A program made the translations under genes and the position numbers. Positions 32,750-33,052 of a stretch of DNA of 33,052 nt are shown in pieces. This stretch comes from Purshia tridentata. Lineage: Eukaryota; Streptophyta; Magnoliopsida; Rosales; Rosaceae. Under the pieces are notes generated by a model that was not told the DNA's origin, did not search any database, and worked only from the letters and a program-made list of their open reading frames with translations. The stretch spans positions 1-33,052 of the forward strand of contig QANT01001973.1 of assembly GCA_003254885.1 (NCBI GenBank), in the 5' to 3' direction. How positions within the stretch are numbered: position 1 is the stretch's first letter; each line of letters starts with the position of its first letter.

Positions 32750-33052
32750 TACAAAAGGAACGTCAAGAGCTGCTGGAAAGGATTGAGCTGTTAGAAAAAC
32801 AAAGCAATGGGAAGGAACCATATACTCCACCATCTGACAAAGCAAGCTGCCATGCTGATGAGAAAAAGGAAGCTGCAAAATTTGAGGCTAAAAAAGAAGA
32901 AGAAGTGGTGGAGCTATTTGAAGATGTTGAAAAGGTAATGCACCCTTTTTTCCTCCAATATTTTCTTAAGTGATGGGGATGCAGCCCTATTTATTAGTTT
33001 AGATGCATATAGCTAGTTGATTTGTTTCAATTTCACGTACTTGTCGACTAAT

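Larger units (their letters stand above)
30583..32934 (+). pseudogene. Transposase_24 (CACTA/En-Spm-associated) gene, interrupted and duplicated
   Basis: Resembles plant Ptta/En/Spm-type proteins (Pfam Transposase_24). Exons with GT-AG junctions: up to 30825 (SYVGVLARTTVPITYKNW), 30974-31186, 31299-31391, 32204-32320 and 32399-32934 (last donor at 32935; the gene leaves the window). Segments include RHWSQFVAARMAPEF, the ESQKERTGKRKYHHRLSRRG basic region, HAGRVRAVGGNVNPSTYF and a C-terminal coiled coil (LMLQKERQELLERIELLEKQ). Two lesions: the 5' part is cut by the LTR end at 30576, and a 155-bp tandem duplication in the last exon shifts the frame so the first copy reads into a stop at 32617. 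Copy 2 restores the family frame. Such genes sit in CACTA elements beside TNPD transposases or Ulp1-type proteases; neither partner is visible here. Confidence 0.75.

Overview
This is a nuclear chromosome segment of a flowering plant (eudicot). The coding genes have plant-only domain combinations (QLQ+WRC, a plant SWI/SNF bromodomain subunit, a CYP71-clan P450), GT-AG introns, AT-rich intergenic DNA and plant transposons. The style is that of a rosid, and Rosaceae is my best guess, but the sequence alone does not prove the family.

Layout, left to right. Positions 1-3000 are intergenic and hold a 702-bp hAT-type non-autonomous element (1508-2209) with an 8-bp target duplication and a hairpin (2785-2926). 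A four-exon GROWTH-REGULATING FACTOR gene (GRF1/2 type, 605 aa, minus strand, 6942-3914) follows, with a miR396 site, a TATA box and a chain of short upstream ORFs. From 7253 to 14769 there is no gene; the stretch holds old repeat remnants, an inverted-repeat element (10251-10816) and several tandem duplications. A ten-exon bromodomain gene (BRD1/2-like SWI/SNF subunit, 651 aa, minus strand, 18868-14770) follows.

Only about 340 bp upstream of the bromodomain start codon sits a 6.4-kb Mutator-like element (19210-25608) with terminal inverted repeats of about 320 bp. It carries a badly decayed mudrA-type transposase read leftwards and a small GRF-type zinc finger gene (zf-GRF, unrelated to the GRF transcription factor) read rightwards. 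This two-gene convergent plan matches that of maize MuDR. Next is the first exon of a CYP92-like cytochrome P450 (26682-27590), whose heme-binding second exon is not in the window. A single N (28100) is followed by a probable long terminal repeat on the minus strand (28101-30576) containing a 27-bp minisatellite. The LTR abuts, and probably interrupts, a Transposase_24-family (CACTA/En-Spm-associated) gene that fills the window to its right end and is broken by a 155-bp tandem duplication.

The two intact genes are growth and chromatin regulators with no operon-like link. The right 14 kb is mostly nested transposon debris. The most noteworthy points are the convergent zf-GRF gene in the MULE, the promoter-proximal MULE insertion, the missing P450 exon, the GRF uORF chain, and about ten independent short two-copy tandem duplications, several of which hit coding exons or splice sites. 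I see no clearly unprecedented system.
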